64,000 nucleotides of DNA from Eupeodes corollae (taxonomy: Eukaryota > Arthropoda > Insecta > Diptera > Syrphidae): the NCBI RefSeq assembly GCF_945859685.1, contig NC_079147.1, forward strand, positions 57,504,946-57,568,945, in the 5' to 3' direction. Of the stretch, positions 47,555 to 58,217 are shown in pieces. A program made the translations under genes and the position numbers. The notes beneath the pieces were generated by a model. It was not told where the DNA came from and did no database searches. It saw only the letters and a list, made by a program, of their open reading frames with translations. The first letter of the stretch is position 1. Each line of letters begins with the position of its first letter.

Positions 47555-47577
47555 CTTTATACGCACTGGTATAGAAG
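47555..47577 (-). promoter_or_regulatory. Fer1HCH: Iron-responsive element (IRE) hairpin in the Fer1HCH 5' UTR
   Basis: On minus the sequence reads CTT, C, TATAC, CAGTGC, GTATA, AAG. This gives a six-base CAGUGN loop (47568-47563), a perfect five-pair upper stem, an unpaired C (47574) on the 5' side, then a lower stem of three pairs. These are the defining features of a ferritin IRE, bound by IRP1-type proteins to block translation at low iron. It lies 245-267 bases before the start codon and about 15 bases after an initiator-like TCATTC (+1 near 47592), so it could be cap-proximal. Confidence 0.85.
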
Positions 47578-47588
47578 GCGACTATTCG

Positions 47589-47594
47589 GAATGA
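47589..47594 (-). promoter_or_regulatory. Fer1HCH: Distal initiator of Fer1HCH
   Basis: TCATTC on minus fits the TCAKTY initiator, with +1 at 47592. It is placed so that the IRE starts about 15 bases into the message. There is no TATA box at -30; CTTATAGC at about -40 to -47 is a poor substitute. Confidence 0.4.
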
Positions 47595-47619
47595 GAATAT
47601 GGCGAACGGTGAAAGAGAG

Positions 47620-48764
47620 AACACGAATGTGCTATAAGTTGCCAAACGCTGCTATTTCTGAACTGAATTGTGGTAGGGGAACCGCTCAACTTTTAAAAGG
47701 AAAAAACTTGTACTCCTCGATTTGTGAGAACTCTCAGAGATTACACACGGTACTTAGGCTACTTAGAGTTGTTCAAGAAAACAATAACAAATTTGTGATA
47801 AAGAAGAAAAATGTCTTCGTTTTTTTGTTTAGGAAATCAACAAAAACAACAACAATAACACTGAACTTATTTTGTCAAGATTATGTTAATAATTTGAAAT
47901 TTGAATCGTTCTTTCAAAACAAAGAAAAAAAAAGAGAGTGAACAGTGAGTTCGTGAGTTGAGTGAGTGCAAAGTACGATATATTTAGAGATATCATGTGA
48001 ATTTCATCAACTGAGAGCAAGATAACGGCATAATATGAAATGGAAAAAACATGGCTGTCTAGTTTTTGTTTTTTGGTTGTGTCAATTCAACAATGGAGGC
48101 GAATGAAATGGCTGCCATTGTATGGCGCGCCATGATATTCCGTATGAGTCAGCTGATTGTTGTTTTTGTTTTGATGGTTGTTTTGGTTTTCGGTGTGTTC
48201 TAGAATGTTTGTGGTGTAGTGTGGTGCCGAGAGACTGTCGGTAGAGATTGTGACTGGCGGTATTGTGAAGAGGGTTGCCAAATGACAAGAGGATTAATCA
48301 TTTTAAAAATCAAATACCGATATTGATTTCACAATCTTGAGGAGTTAATAAAAACTCACTGTAATGATTTAGAATAGAAAAATATTTAGTTGCATTATGT
48401 AATAGCATTTCGCAAAATGTTTACACAAATCAAAGCAAATCGACTTTATTTGTGTTGATCAAAACCCATTTAATTCCTAAACGAATAATTTTGTATAACT
48501 TTTTTGTTTGGAGGACTGTTGGAATTAGGATCCTCCACAAGTAATATTTAGAAATTGTGATCTGAGGGTTTTAGTATTCGAGTGATACCCAAAAGAAATA
48601 TGGATGAAAAGGGTTTTGAAAATTACATCTAAAATACAAAATTGCTGAAAATAAAAACTTTATTTGATAAAGTTAAAACTTCATTTTTATTTAAGTTACA
48701 ATACTAAAAATACTGGTAAGAGGCAATGTGGGTTGGAATGCAAATATTATTAAATTTTTCAAAC
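47620..48764. other. Upstream region of Fer1HCH, no gene seen
   Basis: Contains a 12 bp palindrome ATGGCGCGCCAT at 48118-48133. The plus-strand frame 47591-47941 overlaps the Fer1HCH promoter and is not supported. Confidence 0.4.
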
Positions 48765-49215
48765 ACGAATATCGTCGAAAACTGATTGAGGCTCACATGA
48801 AGAGTAGTCATTGTCCACTATGAGCCCTAAATCATTAACGTCTTCTACATTTTTATACAACTTAAGCTCTTGGATGGACCTCCAGTCTTCTCCATAGAGT
48901 TTAGTTAACAAATTTAAGACATCTTTCCAAGTTTCCGCTTTAATATTTACTCCCTTTCATAACATCGGTGGCTCCATCCAGCTCCTATGTCGGACAAGTA
49001 GTATGGTTCACCGCGAACTAAAAAGGCCCCACAATTGCTTTCAGTTGAAAATAATCTCTAAGATTCATTGAACTTGAAGTGCCAGGTGTCAGTTAGGCGA
49101 ATATAGTCCATCGTAGAACTTTTCAGTCGAATACGGGACAGCTTTCATCTCCTAAATGAATAACCGTGGAACACTCTTCATGAATTTTCCGATATTTTTG
49201 TTGCGTAATGATTGT
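48765..49215 (-). pseudogene. Decayed protein-coding relic of unknown family
   Basis: Minus-strand translation gives about 65 open codons (48965 down to 48765) with KAETWKDVLNLLTKLYGEDW, RSIQELKLYKNVEDVNDLGL and DNDYSSCEPQSVFDDIR. The sequence above it includes VGPFLVRGEPYYLSDIGAGW with stops and frameshifts around it. The composition is protein-like and unlike the random AT-rich flanks. I cannot name the family. A transposon or virus-derived gene is possible. Confidence 0.4.
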
Positions 49216-49721
49216 CTTACCAATTTCAAAAACATTTAAAAAATTACTAAAATATAAATTACCAGCTTTTCAACCGGTCAGGTGGAATATAGGAAAAACT
49301 CAAGTGGATAAAATGGGTTTTGAAACTAACTACATATATACTTTTAAGTCTGATTTCTATGGCAAATAATGATATTTGGGATTCAACCTTTGGCCCATCT
49401 TATGTGTTTGAATGATAGCAACAAAACCTCATACCTAAGTCATTTTTTTCAAAAGTGGATATAATGGGTTTTGATCAACACATTTATTATTATAAATTTT
49501 GTTTGCACTTGTGTATCATCCCAACTTGGCTTTTGTTATTGATTATAGACAATTTCTACAAATAAATCAGAAAAAATAACTATTCGTAACTTTTTGAATC
49601 GAAATTTGGCAAACATTTTTGAGGGGAAAATATATAAATCCATTTTATATTATAAAAATTATACAAACTTACGAAGTCTTTAAATTAATTTTTGCTCAAA
49701 CTTCAAATTTTCACATAAGAA
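49216..49721. other. No recognisable gene
   Basis: AT-rich spacer. Confidence 0.3.
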
Positions 49722-50690
49722 ATGGCTCTGCAAACCGGGAAGAATCTAGGTCTTAACCCATGTGCGTCTTTCGCAAATTTGGTTGAGGTCCTCTCGCACC
49801 ATCGAGCGCCACCTGAGTCGCGGTGTTCCTCTTTTACGCCACCGTCTATGGGATTTTATTTGAAGACCTTCCGGACAGGAATGTTGATGTCCATTTACAT
49901 GGTTCGCTTTATATCGTTGTACTTTTATTATTCTGGTAAGATCAGTGTTTCACAGCTCGTACAGTTCGTCACTTTATCTTCTCCACTCTCCATCTATGCG
50001 GACGGGACGGGCATCTCTCGAAGATGCTCTCATCTTTCTTTGACAGGGCCTTATCACAAATATGAGAAATGAGATAATGAATGTCTTATATAAGGTGGAT
50101 TAAGATGCCCGATAGAGGACTTTTTCACTCAATTGTCATCCAAGTCCAAAGAAACACATTTTCTGCAAACAGTTATTCTTCATTTGGTTTCAGCACTAGT
50201 TTTGTTGTATACATTTATAGCGGTGCCCAGCTACACAAAGTCCTTTACTGACTCAAAGTTATAGCTGCCCATGTTGACGTTTTGTCCAAGGCTTCATCGT
50301 TCAATGCCCCTTTCTGATGGCAGCATATACTTGGTCTTGCCCTCATTGACAACTAAACCTTTCTTCTCCGCTTCTGTCACAATGCTTAAAAACGCACCAC
50401 TGACATCACGCTTTTATCTTCCAATTATGTCAATATCATCTGCGTATCCGAGTAATTGGATGGACCTTTTTAAGATTGTGCCTCTAAGGTTTCTAGAACG
50501 ACGTTGAAGAAGTCTCATGACAGTGCGTCACCTTATAGAATACCTTTTTTACATCAAAAGCATCGATGAAATCTTTTCCGACCTTGCTAAAGCAGCGTGC
50601 ATTCTTTATCGTGATTTCGCACAAACTGACAAGTTTGACAGGGATTGCAAAACTGGACATTGCTCTGTAAAATTAATTTTTTATTTGTTT
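49722..50690 (-). mobile_element. Diverged RTE-like LINE, 3' region
   Basis: The minus strand shows, in broken frames, RT tail motifs seen in the other RTE copies: KVGKDFIDAFDVKK, an EGLVVNEGKTKYMLPS-like block near 50330 and VKDFV-LGTA near 50240. The C-terminal region is collapsed as in the other copies, and the 3' end near 49722 has drifted from the GCGCCACC consensus. Older or a different subfamily. Confidence 0.6.
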
Positions 50691-50744
50691 AATTTACGAG
50701 CTACAGGCTCAACAGATGCAAAAAAGAATAAATACATATGTATA

Positions 50745-51190
50745 TACATAGGTATATAAAAAACAATTCATGATAATTTTGAATTTGTTTCTAGGCCATG
50801 CTATGTCAATATGACTATTTACATCGTTGAACTCCCTAATTGACCTTGAAACTGGTTCATTCACTCCAAAATATGTCCTATGCTTAAGTTGAAAAAGAAG
50901 GTATCTTTCCCTCATAAATACCAATTAACGATAGAAGATTAGGACACTTCATATGGTAACATAAAATATCTCACAGAAATACTATATCATGAATAGTTCT
51001 TCGAGATTTGAGATATTTCAGACCCAGAAGATTACGTTGAGCTTGAAAATCTGGACAAAAATTCCAGCGCATTTTACAAAACACATAATTTGTTAAACGA
51101 TTCTGAACTTTCATGACATCAGTATACTGAAGTAATGCTCTAACTAATGAGTTATATACAGATGTAAGCGATCCGAAAAGTCAGCTGAGT
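50745..51190 (-). mobile_element. LINE fragment, C-terminal domain after RT
   Basis: On minus are SLVRALLQYTDVMKVQ, NLLGLKYLKSRRTIHD, CPNLLSLIGIY and YFGVNEPVSRSIREFN. This is the LVRxxLEY...LLGLxSLxxRR...CPxLLSxIG...NEPxxR...FN order of Jockey/CR1-type LINE C-termini. Frameshifted. No RT core attached. Confidence 0.65.
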
Positions 51191-51483
51191 TTCCCTCAGC
51201 ACTTTTGCTTTTTAGAAGCTATTAATGTACAAACAGGATATTTTTTACTGAATTTCCATTATTTAAAACAAAATATTCGTACTTCGAAAACTCCATATAA
51301 TATACCCATACTCATTTTCATGGGTCTCCTTTCTGGGCAATAGGAAGACAATTGTGCATATACATAGTTATGCCCATGCCTATTCTATTATTTTGTGTAC
51401 CTAACAACATATTGAAAAATAGGGAACATACGTCTAGGTACGCTAGTGACCTTTTTTTATGTGGAACTTATAAACATGTGAGT

Positions 51484-52460
51484 AGGCGGTGTTATCTCCC
51501 CGCTCCTATGGATTTAAGTCATACATAAAATCCTCGTTAAGTTAAAAAGTTGTGGGATGAAGGCAGTAGCTTATGCTGATGATTTAGTTTTAATAGTATC
51601 GGTAAAGTTCGTCACCGTGATTAGCGAAATGTCTCTGAAGAAAGTTAGGAAGTAGCCCATGAGCTGTAGACTAAATATTAATCAGAGTAAAACTGAACTG
51701 ATGCTTTTTACGACCAAAAATTAAATACCTGCATTCACCGTACCCCGACTGAATGGTCAACTCCCGTAGATATCCTCAAGCCCGAAATATCTAGGAGTCA
51801 TCCCAAACTAAACTAAAAAGTAAACGTTGATGAACGGAATATGAAGGTCTTCATTGCTTTTTACGCCTGTAGAAAAACTTTTGGAAGAAAGTGGGACCTT
51901 CAATCGAAGATGATTTTGTGGACGTACACAGTCGTTGTACGTTCTATTTTGTCATATGGATCTATTGAGTTGTGGGTTGTGAAATACAGTATCGAGAAAC
52001 TAAGAAAGTTTCAAATAATAGCTATTGTCGGCACTACTACAGGGGCCCTTCTATCGTACCCAACAGATGTCTTGAATATTATTCTGCACCTCCTACCAGA
52101 AGACCTACAAATTAAAAAAAGAGTACCGTGTAGCGCGCTAGGGCTTAAAGAATAAAAATGTTGGTTTTCAAAGTACTGCGCAGTTGGCTTGATCCTCAGT
52201 AATGATTTTAAAATCATCTTTTCTGACAGAAGGATTGGAAGGATGGTATAGTAATGAAAGTTTGTGACACCACTATCTTTACTGACAGGTCAAGGGTCGG
52301 GAATCTTCTCCGAATCTTTAAATGTCTCTAGGTCTTTTTGGCTTCCTGAATCGGCCCGTCATAACTCACTTTTAGAAAGAGTAAGTATTTTGCTCAATTT
52401 TTCTCACAAAATTCAGCCGAAGGTGAAACAGTCTAACGAAATGTACCATATTTAGGAAGA
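51484..52460 (+). mobile_element. R1/I-type LINE: RT palm to RNase H
   Basis: GGVISPLLW (RT motif) is at about 51487, and the catalytic VAYADDLVLIV at about 51570. NQSKTELMLFTT and SPKYLGVI follow, then at 51841-52155 the block ACRKTFGRKWDLQSKM...WTYTVVVRSILSYGS with a tail. RNase H begins at about 52275 (IFTDRS / IFSESLNVSRSFWLPESA). Multiple stops. The end of the same element appears at 53601-53860, beyond a Penelope-like insertion. Confidence 0.7.
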
Positions 52461-52740
52461 TATTGCCTACCTAGCTATACAAAAAATCCTGAGTAAATTT
52501 ATTGACCAATTTGTGTAATTATTGTATTTAGTGGAAATATAGGTTTTTGGTCCCCGTAGTTTTTGCAAACAATTATATTGTTTCCCGACGTTTTAGCAGG
52601 AAATAGGAAAAGGAGTTAAAAATAAAATTATAAATTCGAAGGCTGAATTTAAGTCTAAATTGAATATAGCACATGTTACATTTAAGAAGAAAAAACAGAG
52701 CAATATACAGCAGAAATGTTTTGTGTGTCTTGTTTTCGGT

Positions 52741-53600
52741 TCATGTTGTTTTTGTTTTTGAAACATGTTTCTCTGTCTGCAGAACGCCTTCAAAGTTTGG
52801 AGAACGACCGCTTACAATGCTGTGACTGGCCAAGGCTGACTTCTCAGAATTTTTTAGTTTTATGTCGGACTTATGATTCGAGATGCGTTGTCTAAGAAGT
52901 TGTTTTGTGGTCCCAATATAACACAGGTTGCAAGTTTCATTTGATTTACCATGGAAGTTCATTTTGTAGATAAAATCTGTTTGTTTGTCCTTATCAGGTT
53001 TCGTCTTGAGTTTAGTAAAACATTGGTCAAGTGTTTTGTTTGAAACTAGGAAGTAAACCATGGTTTTGTGGTCCCTTCTAACGGGTTCATCAATATTAAC
53101 TCGTGGAATTTGCATTTTGTGTTTTAAAAGGAGACTTCGGATCCTGGTAGAAGGATAACCATTATCACTTAAAGTGTTGATGACTTTTTTCTCGCTAGCG
53201 ACGTGGAATCGTACATCATTTATTTGAAAAATTTTATTCACGAGGTTGGCCGCAGTTTTGATGATAATATGCTTTGCTTGGTTTAAACGGAAATTAACTA
53301 GCCTTCTAGATGCTGTTAGTCTTTGATCCCAGTCGAAAACAAACGATTTTTTCCACGGTAGATTTTTACATCTAAGAACAATATTGTTTTGTTAAACTCA
53401 TTTTCAAATGAATTTTTGGGTGGAATCCTCTTAGAAATGTTTACACTTTGTCTATGTTTCTTTTATCCATTATTGCAAATATATCATGAACATATTTTGC
53501 TATGAACGCAAGCTTTTCTTCAATGTTATTTAAACGTTCATCTTAAACGTGGTCCAAAATAAGATCTGCAATAATTGGAGATAGTCCTATCGAACTTTGC
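52741..53600 (-). mobile_element. Penelope-like retroelement: RT end and GIY-YIG endonuclease
   Basis: The minus strand 53241-52741 encodes a GIY-YIG-type nuclease: FIYKMNFHGKSNETCNLCYIGTTKQ (catalytic YIG with the CxxC insertion typical of Penelope), RQRISNHKSDIK and SALASHSIVSG. Upstream (53600-53241) broken RT pieces read SSIGLSPIIADLILDHV, KYVHDIFAIM (the YVDD box altered) and NRLF. This order, RT then GIY-YIG, defines Penelope elements. Several frameshifts. It lies in antisense within the LINE at 51484-53860. Confidence 0.82.
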
Positions 53601-53860
53601 CATATGTTCCGGACATTGGCCGATAGGAGATCATGCAGCAACGTTGGGTACCCCACACAATACTCACTGACATAGATGTGGAGACCAACAATGAAAGAGA
53701 AACTGTGATTCACTTGCTCTGTAAATGTCCTGAACTTGTCAGTTCTAAAATGTTAAGCTTCGAAAGGAAAGATATTCAAAGTCCTGATTTTTTTTCCGAA
53801 TGGGACGTAATGGCTCTAGAATCGCTATTTTTGCCAATTTAAATCTGTCATATAATCTTC
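53601..53860 (+). mobile_element. LINE C-terminal cysteine-rich tail
   Basis: Reads SGHWPIGDHAATLG / VPH then ETVIHLLCKCPELVS. The HLLCxCPxL motif marks the terminal knuckle after RNase H in I/R1-type LINEs. Same orientation as 51484-52460 and most likely its continuation. Confidence 0.65.
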
Positions 53861-54857
53861 TTTGTTTTTAATGCATAAGCCTAGCAAATTAATGGTGTCA
53901 AAAAGGCTAATTGAGTCACGCAGCAAGAGATGCGACTGCCATCTCTACCTATGTACTTACCTACCCATTTTGAGAAAAAACTAATATAATTACGTAATTT
54001 GTTCAATATTCCAGAAGTCCTTGACCAATTCCTAAATATTATATAGGTAATCAAACATTTCTGATTTCAAATTCACTTATTGACTCAGGGTTCAAAGAGG
54101 TTTCATAAAGATACAATGTAAAATGTCTCTATAAAAATACCTTTAACAACTTGTGTATTCTAAACTTTTTAAACTTTTTCTTCTCTCTGATTTATATTGT
54201 CATTCATACAAAAGTCTCCATGACAACGTATTCTTGTTGCCTAAGAATGGATATTATCACCGAATCATCAATCACTGCAATCTCTGCCGAAAGCTTAAAT
54301 TCAATTGCATAAAATGAGTACATAAGCCTTTAAGTATATAAATCACTTACTCATCATTTCAAAATCGATAAAAAATAAATACAATACTTTAAGCGTGCAA
54401 AGCGCAAAAATTATTATTTTTGATAAACAAATTGATAAGAACAATATACGGCAACCCTACACCACCACAATTTAGCCCTGTGTTGTTTTTATCATGAAAT
54501 TTCGAGAACAACAACAAATTCCACTACAAAAATAATGGCAGCCGTACTCGCAGCACTTGCTCAGCAACGGCAACCATATTGATTTTAATTTACTGTTGCT
54601 GTTCTGTTGTTGTTGTTTTGTGTATTTTGTTGTTGCCTCTCGCCGCCTTTGCCATTCTCTCTCTTTTGAGATTATAATTTTCGTACATAAATTGCCTCAG
54701 CTAACTCAAAAGACATTCAGATTCACTCAATCGGTTCGGGTGGGAGAAACATTCAATCGTTTAACGTGTATCGTTCAAGCTTCAACAATTTAATATTGAA
54801 ATATAAAAGAAATTCTTTTCATTTGAATTTGCTAATTACTAATTGTATTTTCATTCC
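53861..54857. other. Upstream region of Fer2LCH
   Basis: AT-rich. GCGTGCA at 54393-54399 reads TGCACGC on minus, the core of a metal-response element (TGCRCNC). A 5' untranslated exon may end at GTAAGT (54858). The open frame 54557-54793 is a low-complexity shadow. Confidence 0.4.
54393..54399 (-). promoter_or_regulatory. Single metal-response-element core (possible)
   Basis: TGCACGC on minus fits TGCRCNC. One site 770 bases before the Fer2LCH start can occur by chance. Confidence 0.2.
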
Positions 54858-55134
54858 GTAAGTTCATTTCAAAAGTTGTTTTTCCTTTCTTGCAATTTAA
54901 ACTCAATTTTCAATCTCAAAAAAAGTGAAAACTTTTTGATATTTCGAGATTGACATTCAAAGAGAAAAGTCGTAGTGTGGTTCTGCTGCGACAAAAAAAA
55001 AAAATAATCAATTCCTACAATAATACCAAAAAAGAGAAAATTGTTTTTCATTTAATTTTGTGCATAATTTAATATTGAATTGCCTTTTGTTTTTGATTGC
55101 GACGTAATAAAATAAACTTTGTTTTGTTTTTAAG
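54858..55134 (+). other. Possible 5' UTR intron of Fer2LCH
   Basis: GTAAGT at 54858-54863 and a pyrimidine-rich TTTGTTTTGTTTTTAAG ending at 55134 could delimit a 277-base intron directly before the 26-base leader and the ATG at 55161. Confidence 0.35.
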
Positions 55135-55160
55135 GATAAACCAAAATAAAATCATTTAAA

Positions 55161-55954
55161 ATGAAATTCGTCATCGCCCTTGCGTCGATTCTGTTCATCG
55201 GCTCAGTTGCCAGTGTAGAGGAAGGTTCTTGCTCCAAGGCAACCTCGAATGTGTGCAGTGTGGTCAGCCCTGGAGGAAGTAAGTCGTAGTCTCGTGTCTT
55301 TGTTTTGGCGTGCTTTCTGTTATAATTCTTTCTTTCTCAATCAATCTAGACTTCGGTAAATGTAACGCACAATACGGTGCTATTCCACACATTGAACACC
55401 ATCTTCAATCTTATGCCAGTCAACAGTTAAGTGCATCATACGACTACTTGCTATTGAGCTCCTTCTACAACACCTACCAGAGGGATCGTCCTGGATTCTC
55501 CAAACTCTTCCGTTCTCTGTCCGATGAGGCTTTCGAGAATGCCATCAAATTGATCAAGCACACAACCAAGCGTGGTGGAGTGACTCCATTCAGAGTGCAC
55601 CAACAAGTCAAGCGTGGCCGCGTTCCATACGAGGATACCACCAAGACATTGGACTTCGACGAATTGCCAGCTTTGGCCAAGGCTCTCGACATCGAAAAGG
55701 AACTCTCGAAGAAGGCCATCGAAATTCATGCTCATGTTGCTGTCCACAATAAACAAGCCTCAGACACCATCACCTATGATCCAGAAATCTCGCATTTCAT
55801 TGAGGAGGAATTCCTTGGACAACAATCTTCGAACATTCGCAAATTGTCTGGTTATGCCAATGATTTGCACAAGATTGTCAACAAGAATGCCAACGGAGGA
55901 AGGTCCACCGCTTTGGGAGTCTACTTGTTCGATGAATACTTGCAAAAGTTGTAA
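55161..55954 (+). CDS. Fer2LCH: Secreted ferritin light chain, two coding exons
   Basis: Exon 1 is 55161-55278, the intron is 55279-55349 (71 bp, GTAAGT...CTAG, phase 1) and exon 2 is 55350-55954, giving 240 residues. The signal peptide is MKFVIALASILFIGSVAS. Cysteines follow in CSKATSNVC and FGKCNAQYG, as in secreted insect light chains. Ferritin helices are clear: ASQQLSASYDYLLLSSF, NTYQRDRPGFSKLFRSL, AIKLIKHTTKRGG, LPALAKALDIEKELSKKA, HFIEEEFLGQQ and the C-terminal VYLFDEYLQKL. The EEREH ferroxidase ligands are replaced (SDEAFENA), so this chain should support core nucleation and assembly with Fer1HCH. Poly(A) signal at 56075. Confidence 0.95.
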
Positions 55955-56074
55955 ATTTGCAATTTACAAGACATCTTCATCATCATGAAATCATCATCTT
56001 CAATTGCAGTATAACCACAACAGAAATGGATAATTTTGAACACCTAGTTTCTGCTTTGGTTGTTTTATTTTTTA

Positions 56075-56080
56075 AATAAA
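56075..56080 (+). terminator. Fer2LCH: Polyadenylation signal of Fer2LCH
   Basis: AATAAA 121 bases after the stop codon. Confidence 0.75.
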
Positions 56081-57940
56081 ACTTTAAAGTAACATCATAA
56101 TTCATGTTTATTTATTGAGAAATCCAAATGGATTTAATTATTGTGATGTGATTAATAAGAAAATGAATAAACTGCAGTTGAACAAAGAAACTCTTTTTCT
56201 TTTCTCTCTTAGTTGGTTCTCTTAAAAAATGTGGTTATATCTACACTCTACGAATGTAGAGCCAGCTTGTTGCCTTTGTTTTTGTTTTTATTGGAATAGA
56301 AAACGAAGATAACAGATCAAGGAGATTTTCGTCAGCACACTTAAAGATAAAAGAAGGTGGACATTGTGATACGAGAGAAGTAGAGTATCAAGTAAATTAT
56401 ATCATTGGAAGAGTATGAGGTTATGTTTTACAGAAGAATGTCTGTTGATTACTTGATTCCAATACATATGAACAGTTTTCTTTTCATGATAATGGGGACA
56501 GCTAATTTTCTTATCGTTTTGATTGATTGGAAATCACGAAAAACAAAATATAATGTTTATTTTCATAGCTAACCTGGACTCTAACAACACCGACTTTTAA
56601 GCTCTCAGTTATTCCAAAAATTATTCGAAAAAAGAGGCTGGGATGCGACCCACACACTGATAGCGGATAATAATTACTATATTTTTTTTTTTAAGATACG
56701 AAATTTAAGGTCAATATCTTTCTTTGTTCTCCTAATACCCGAGTGGAAAACCATTTCATATCAGTTTTTGTAGGTTTAGTTTTGTAAAACAGACCGATTG
56801 GATTTTTTTTAGAATATTATCTTACATTTAGAACAAAAATATCGCATAGAATTAAATAATTTTGATATCAATAGAGGCAGAGCTCGCGAGCAGCCTTCTG
56901 TCCTTCTATGCAGCGACGAACAGTGACCCGTTTATGCAAAACTGCTTGCAATATTAATTTTTCCAATGGGTTTATAATGCAAAACTTTTTAGATCACTGA
57001 ATTCACTAATATTTGAAGCTCGAGTAATCGAAAAAATTATACAATTTGGGTTATTGGTGTGCCTTATAGAGCAGGCCAAAGTTGAAAATTTTGCATGATG
57101 ATAGTTTTTTTTAAACTTTTTTTTAAACTTTGAATGTAAAAACTAAAAAAGGGCTTCGAAACGCTTTTCGTTTTTGTTTCCATAATATGCTTTGCCATTA
57201 TTTAGATTGATAATTAAAAAAAAAAAAATATTTTTTAATTGTTTTATTTAATGCTTTGGGAAACACTCCTCTTTGCACACTTTTTGGACTTCAAATTGTA
57301 TAGAAAAAAAGATTCAACGAGTGGTGCTAAGATCTCAACTGATTCAGAATCCTTTTTAACAAAAATCTAAAAGATCATCTGCGTCAATTTGCATCGAACT
57401 GAGCTAGAGAGATTTGAACTGATGAAGCCATTAATTTTTGTACCCTCTTTTTTTCATGGACAATTCTTTGCAAGTATGATTTCTCTGTTTTGTTTTATAA
57501 AAGATGATTTAATTAAAAAATGTTAATCATTTCTGATTTATGTTTATTACCTAAGATTTGGAAGACATTTTAAATAGTCTCCGCGGTCATGCCCGATATG
57601 CAAGAGGACGAACATAATTACGAATATGAAATGTCTCCACTGCGCTAGAATCATATGCATGGAATTTATTTTGAAGCTTGCGTATAATCTTCTACAAGAA
57701 GAATGCTGAAAAAATAAGAAAACAAGAGATCCATGTTGAAGAATCATTCTACATATCGATGGTTAGATGGCAGGACATCGTAAGAAGAAAAAAATCAAGT
57801 TTTTGATTTTGGGCTTATAAAAAGCAGAAAAATCAGCGCCACCTGTTGACATTTTTGGTTAAAAGAGTTTGTTCTAAAAAAAAATAAGAAAACTTGAAAA
57901 AAACAAAACCTCGAATAAAAATATTTTGCAAATAATGTGC
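56081..57940. other. 1.9 kb downstream of Fer2LCH, no gene seen
   Basis: Holds a short fragment of the 1.07 kb repeat (56634-56860). No supported coding frame. Confidence 0.4.
56634..56860 (-). repeat. Diverged end fragment of the 1.07 kb repeat, copy 3
   Basis: GAGGCTGGGATGCGACCCAC is the reverse complement of the right end of copy 1. It shares AAGAGGCTGGG with copy 1, suggesting the element end includes CCTCTT. Beyond about 40 bp the match is weak. Confidence 0.6.
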
Positions 57941-58217
57941 AGTACCTCGTTAGTCTCTTTAAATTGAATGTGAAGCTAAGTCGTGCGGAAAGTTTTCAAG
58001 CTAGTGACTGTTTTGTCGAATTAATTTTACTTAAATATACAAAATAGTGTTAATTGGTGAGTATTTAAACTTAAATTAACAGTAAGATAAAAAGTTTTTA
58101 AGAATCTTTTTAAATAAACTTGCTACAGACAACTTTAATTGAGGCAAATACTTACGAGGTCCTTTCATTATTATTTAAAGAAATTTTTTAAGACTTACGA
58201 GGTACTTCATCGTAATA

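Noticed and set aside
47591..47941. 116-codon plus-strand open frame upstream of Fer1HCH
   Set aside because: It overlaps the Fer1HCH promoter/IRE area on the other strand, has Lys/Phe-rich low-complexity composition and no family resemblance.
54557..54793. 78-codon frame upstream of Fer2LCH
   Set aside because: Cys/Phe-rich low complexity from a (TTG)n-like stretch; more likely the Fer2LCH 5' region.
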